In this document: positions 61,009-64,000 of the stretch, piece after piece
Numbering within the stretch: position 1 is the stretch's first letter
Layout of the letters: every line of letters starts with the position of its first letter
DNA from: Rhodobacter sp. 24-YEA-8
Lineage (GTDB): Bacteria > Pseudomonadota > Alphaproteobacteria > Rhodobacterales > Rhodobacteraceae
Assembly: GCF_900105075.1 (NCBI RefSeq)
Contig: NZ_FNSK01000002.1
Coordinates: 62,001-126,000, forward strand
Length of the DNA stretch: 64,000 nucleotides
Reading direction: 5' to 3'
Notes under the pieces: generated by a model
What the model was told of the DNA's origin: nothing
Databases searched by the model: none
Seen by the model: only the letters and a program-made list of their open reading frames with translations
Made by a program: the position numbers and the translations under genes

Positions 61009-62075
61009 GCGACACGAGTGTGACTGCGCCGCCGCGCGCGGGCCGCGACTGGCTCCGGATGCTGGCGCTTTTGATCGGGCCTTTGTTTGCGGCGCTGGCG
61101 CTTGGCGGGCTGATCCTGATTGCGATGGGGGTCAACCCGCTGGATTATTACGCTTTCGTGGTCGAACGCTCGATCCTGAGGCCCTCGGGCCTCGAGGCGA
61201 CGCTGACCCGAATGGGGCCGCTGCTTCTGATTGCGGCGAGCCTGATCGTGGCGTTTCGGGCAGGGATCTGGAACCTCGGCGGCGACGGGCAGTTTCTTTT
61301 GGCCGCCGTGCTGGTCGCTGCGCTGACGCCGCTGATCTATGCGGCCGGGATGCCGGTCTGGCTGGTGCTGGTGCTGGGCCTGGTGATCGGGGCGGTGCTG
61401 GGTGCGGCCTGGTCGGTCTTGCCTGCGATCCTCAAGGCGTATCAGGGCATCAATGAAATCATCACCACGCTGATGATGAGCTTTCTCGGCGTCTCCTTCG
61501 CCAATGTGCTGGTAAAGCTCGCATTCCTCGACCCCGCCACCACCACGCCGCAGACCAGGACACTGCCGGTCGAGGCACGGCTGCCGCGTCTTTTCGACAC
61601 GACGGTTTCTTCGGGGCTGATCATCGGGCTCGTGGTGGTGATCCTCGTGCATCTGATGATGACGCGGACGGCATTCGGCATGCGGTTGCGGGTCGTGGGG
61701 GCGAACCCGCGCGCGGCGATCCATGCCGGGCTGTCGGTGCCGAAACTGACCATCGCGGTCTTTGCGATCTCGGCGGCGCTTGCGGGGTTGTCGGGGGCGG
61801 TCGATATTCTCGGTACTCAGGGCAATGTGCGCGCCGACTGGAACCCGGCCTATAGCCTGACCGTGGTGCCGCTGGTGTTTCTGGCGCGGCTGAACGGGTT
61901 CGGGTCCATCGCCTATGTCTTCCTGTTTTCCGCCCTGACCATTGGTGGCGAAAGTGCTGCGCGGCGCCTCGGTGTCCCGAGCTTCTTCTCGCTTGTCATC
62001 GTGGCGCTGTTGCTGATCACCCTCGGCCTTGCCGAATATGCCGACAAGCGCCGCCGCGCGCGCGCCAGAGACTGA
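61005..62075 (+). CDS. BMP-type ABC permease, first subunit
   Basis: A 356-residue BPD_transp_2 permease (YufP-like) with 8-10 hydrophobic segments, the GIWNLGGDGQFLLAAVLVAA block, AYQGINEIITTLMMSFLGVS and the cytoplasmic GANPRAAIHAGLSVPKLTIA loop characteristic of this family. It starts in an ATGA overlap with the ATPase gene and is followed 7 bases later by the second permease gene. Confidence 0.93.
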   Translation: MSDTSVTAPPRAGRDWLRMLALLIGPLFAALALGGLILIAMGVNPLDYYAFVVERSILRPSGLEATLTRMGPLLLIAASLIVAFRAGIWNLGGDGQFLLAAVLVAALTPLIYAAGMPVWLVLVLGLVIGAVLGAAWSVLPAILKAYQGINEIITTLMMSFLGVSFANVLVKLAFLDPATTTPQTRTLPVEARLPRLFDTTVSSGLIIGLVVVILVHLMMTRTAFGMRLRVVGANPRAAIHAGLSVPKLTIAVFAISAALAGLSGAVDILGTQGNVRADWNPAYSLTVVPLVFLARLNGFGSIAYVFLFSALTIGGESAARRLGVPSFFSLVIVALLLITLGLAEYADKRRRARARD

Positions 62076-62082
62076 GGCCCCG

Positions 62083-63009
62083 ATGTTCACGGAAACCTTC
62101 CTCATCACGCTCTTCCTTGGCGCCGTCATGGCGGGGATTCCGCTTTTGCTGGCGGGTCTGGGCGAGCAGCTTTCGGAAAAGGCGGGGGTGCTGAATATCG
62201 GCCTTGAGGGCATGATCCTCGCCGGGGCCTATGCCGGTTTCCTGACAGCCTGGACAAGCGGCAGTTCCGCCCTCGGCTTTGTCGGAGGCGCGGGGGCGGG
62301 GGCGCTGGTGGCAAGCCTGATGGTGGTGTTCTGTGTCATCCTGGGGCTGAACCAGATCGTGATCGGCATCGCGCTGACGCTGCTGGTCCAGGGCCTTACC
62401 GCTTTGCTCCATTTCGTGCAATTCTCGAGATCCTATCCGAGGCTGGACGGGATGCAGAGCTGGCGCATCCCCGGCCTCGCCGATATCCCTATCCTCGGGC
62501 CGATGTTTTTCAACCATAATCCGGTGGTCTATCTTGCGGTGATCCTGGTGGCGATCTTTGCCTGGATCTATCGCATGACCCATCTCGGATCGGCCCTGCA
62601 GGCGGCGGGCGACAAGCCGGCCGCGCTGGATGCGGCTGGCGTCGATGTGATCCGCACCCGCGCCCTGGCGGTGCTGACCACCGGCGCGCTCGCCGGTCTT
62701 GGCGGCGCTTTCATGTCGGTCGCGGTGGCGGGTGTCTTCATCCCCTTCATGAGCCATGGCAACGGGTTCATCGCCATCGTGCTTGCGATGCTGGCGCGGG
62801 GGCGGCCGCTCTGGGTGCTGGGCGGCGCGCTTTTGTTTGGTGCAAGCCTTTCGATGACAACCGCGCTTCAGGTCGCGGGCGTCAATGTGCCGGTCGATGT
62901 GATCCAGATGCTGCCCTTCGCCATGGTCATGCTGGTTCTGCTGGTCGCCGGCCGCAAGGCGAGCCTGCCTGCAGCCCTTGGCGAAAGCTTCGAGCGGGGC
63001 GCCAGGTAA
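62083..63009 (+). CDS. BMP-type ABC permease, second subunit
   Basis: A 308-residue permease (YufQ-like) with the KAGVLNIGLEGMILAGAYAG signature, GLNQIVIGIALTLLVQGL and the conserved loop GDKPAALDAAGVDVIRTRAL. It heterodimerises with the upstream subunit. ATG 62083 follows GAGGCCCCG; an earlier in-frame ATG at 62029 is inside the first permease gene. It is the last gene of the importer operon and converges with the epimerase-family gene after 8 bases. Confidence 0.92.
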   Translation: MFTETFLITLFLGAVMAGIPLLLAGLGEQLSEKAGVLNIGLEGMILAGAYAGFLTAWTSGSSALGFVGGAGAGALVASLMVVFCVILGLNQIVIGIALTLLVQGLTALLHFVQFSRSYPRLDGMQSWRIPGLADIPILGPMFFNHNPVVYLAVILVAIFAWIYRMTHLGSALQAAGDKPAALDAAGVDVIRTRALAVLTTGALAGLGGAFMSVAVAGVFIPFMSHGNGFIAIVLAMLARGRPLWVLGGALLFGASLSMTTALQVAGVNVPVDVIQMLPFAMVMLVLLVAGRKASLPAALGESFERGAR

Positions 63010-63017
63010 GACCGGGG

Positions 63018-63884
63018 TTAAAGCGCCGCCATATCGACCGAAAGCCCGAATTCCCGCGCCTCACCCGGGGCGAGGGTCAGGCTGTAGGGGCGTGCCGCCA
63101 GTTCTGGCCCGGCGCCGATCAGTCCAGGCAGGCCCTGCCAGGGTTCGACACACAGGAACCCGGCCTGCTGCGGGCGCCAGAGGACCAGGTTTTCCAGCCC
63201 CTGCCAGCGGATCACCAGACCCCGGTTGCCCGATCCGTAAAACAGTCCGTCCCCCGCGCCTTCGGCGAGGATGATCGAAGATGACGGGAAGAAGGTCTCG
63301 TCCCGGATCGCGAGCCGCCCGGCGTCAAATGGTGATGGGATCTGCCCGCCGGTCAGGAAATTCTCGCGCTGTTCCGCAGGCGCAGGTGTGGCACCGTTCA
63401 GGAGCCGCACCTCATGCGCGCCAGTCACACCCGGCAAGGGCAGGGCAAAGCCCGGGTGATAGCCAAAGCTGAAGGGCATCAGCCGGGTGCCGGTATTTTC
63501 AACCCGTGTCCGGCAGTCAAGCCGGTCGGCTTCCAGCCGGTAGCTCTGTTCCAGCCGGAACGCGAAAGGATAAAGGCGGCGGCTGGTTTCATCGGCCTCA
63601 AGCCTGAAAATGCAGCTGTCAGGAGTGGTATCCACCAGCGTGAACCGGCTTTCCATCGCGAAGCCATGGATGGTCATCAGATAATCGACCCCGTCAACGC
63701 TGACGCGGTTGTCGATGGCCCGGCCACAGATCGGGAAGAGAAGCGGGCTCGACTGGCCCCAGAACTTCGGGTCGGCCTGCCACAGAACCTCGCACGGGCC
63801 GTGTTTCAACGATCGCAACTCTGCCCCCATAACAGCGATTTCCGCCGTCACAGATCCATTTTCAAGCCTGATCCTCTCAGTCAT
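63018..63884 (-). CDS. Aldose 1-epimerase (galactose mutarotase) family protein
   Basis: A 288-residue mutarotase-fold protein of the LacX/YihR-like group: AVMGAELRSLKHGPCEVLWQ, FPICGRAIDNRVSVDG, NTGTRLMPFSFGYHPGFALP (conserved His of the family) and the C-terminal FLCVEPWQGLPGLIG with the catalytic-type Glu. It interconverts anomers of a hexose or related sugar. It is convergent with the importer and 15 bases downstream of the partial gene at the window edge, so it belongs to a sugar-related operon starting beyond the window. Confidence 0.9.
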   Translation of the reverse strand: MTERIRLENGSVTAEIAVMGAELRSLKHGPCEVLWQADPKFWGQSSPLLFPICGRAIDNRVSVDGVDYLMTIHGFAMESRFTLVDTTPDSCIFRLEADETSRRLYPFAFRLEQSYRLEADRLDCRTRVENTGTRLMPFSFGYHPGFALPLPGVTGAHEVRLLNGATPAPAEQRENFLTGGQIPSPFDAGRLAIRDETFFPSSSIILAEGAGDGLFYGSGNRGLVIRWQGLENLVLWRPQQAGFLCVEPWQGLPGLIGAGPELAARPYSLTLAPGEAREFGLSVDMAAL

Positions 63885-63899
63885 TCTGTACTCTCCCGA

Positions 63900-64000
63900 T
63901 CAGCGGCCATGACCGCTTATGCCGCCTGCACTGCGCATGTTCCAGCCGCCCTCTGCCACTTCGGCCAGCAGCGCCTGCGCAAAATCACGGGGATGCATCG
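63900..64000 (-). CDS. 3' end of an unidentified gene
   Basis: The last 33 codons of a minus-strand frame entering from the right: HPRDFAQALLAEVAEGGWN, then MRSAGGISGHGR and a TGA at 63900-63902. It is too short to assign. It precedes the epimerase gene by 15 bases on the same strand and is probably co-transcribed with it. Confidence 0.45.
   Translation of the reverse strand, partial: MHPRDFAQALLAEVAEGGWNMRSAGGISGHGR

Noticed and set aside
1..64000. CRISPR arrays, tRNA or rRNA genes, replication origin, prophage
   Set aside because: No regularly spaced repeats, no cloverleaf-type or rRNA signature stretches, and no replication or phage structural genes were seen on reading both strands.

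Overview
This 64 kb window comes from a GC-rich alphaproteobacterial genome. The gene families, codon use and operon styles fit Rhodobacteraceae (the Paracoccus/Rhodobacter side of Rhodobacterales); the genus cannot be fixed from the sequence alone. It reads as an accessory catabolic region: several importer-plus-enzyme modules, each with its own regulator, separated by a decaying gene block and IS elements. No rRNA, tRNA or CRISPR array was seen.

Left part (1-8.9 kb): the end of an FGGY sugar kinase, then a minus-strand operon that reads, in transcription order, AmiC-like amide sensor, ANTAR antiterminator, DppC/DppB-like permeases, a family-5 binding protein, an acetamidase/formamidase and a fused double ATPase. 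It looks like a self-regulated short-chain amide uptake and hydrolysis unit. From 8.9 to 14.2 kb almost every gene is broken: a LivK-type binding protein and an AraC regulator cut at one shared deletion point, the pxpA/accC/pxpB/pxpC 5-oxoprolinase-type cluster with separate lesions, and a LysR gene with an internal deletion. Only the biotin carrier gene looks intact. A small repeat protein and a KefB/C-type antiporter follow.

Centre (16.5-26.2 kb): a complete IS3-family element with 27-bp ends and a 3-bp target duplication; an AT-richer block with a cobalamin riboswitch ahead of mesX (DUF1852) and mesD, the folate-independent methionine synthase pair; a RamB/ScfR-type regulator divergent from aceB-aceA (glyoxylate shunt) with paired palindromic sites between them; and a degenerate second copy of the IS.

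From 26.2 to 41.7 kb there is a second dipeptide-type ABC importer in one operon with an aldo/keto reductase, an aldehyde dehydrogenase and an aspartase/fumarase-type lyase, plus an IclR regulator divergent from a plus-strand operon (aldehyde dehydrogenase, enolase-superfamily dehydratase, GMC oxidase). A 42-bp region with 12-bp palindromic arms lies in that divergent promoter.

Right part (42.3-63 kb) is the most interesting. It holds a close pyridoxamine-pyruvate transaminase homologue, a NicX-type ring-cleaving dioxygenase, an HpaB/HpaC-type two-component flavin monooxygenase, two amidase-signature enzymes, a PcaC-like protein, an MBL-fold hydrolase, two SDRs, a hydroxyisobutyrate-dehydrogenase-type enzyme, an MmgE/PrpD protein, a GMC oxidase, a GntR regulator and a BMP-family ABC importer. 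A shared TATGAyA-type motif recurs at three promoters. I infer a catabolic island for vitamin B6 or a related 3-hydroxypyridine: its upper half uses the enzyme families of B6 degradation pathway I, while its ring-opening half uses different, NicX-type chemistry.
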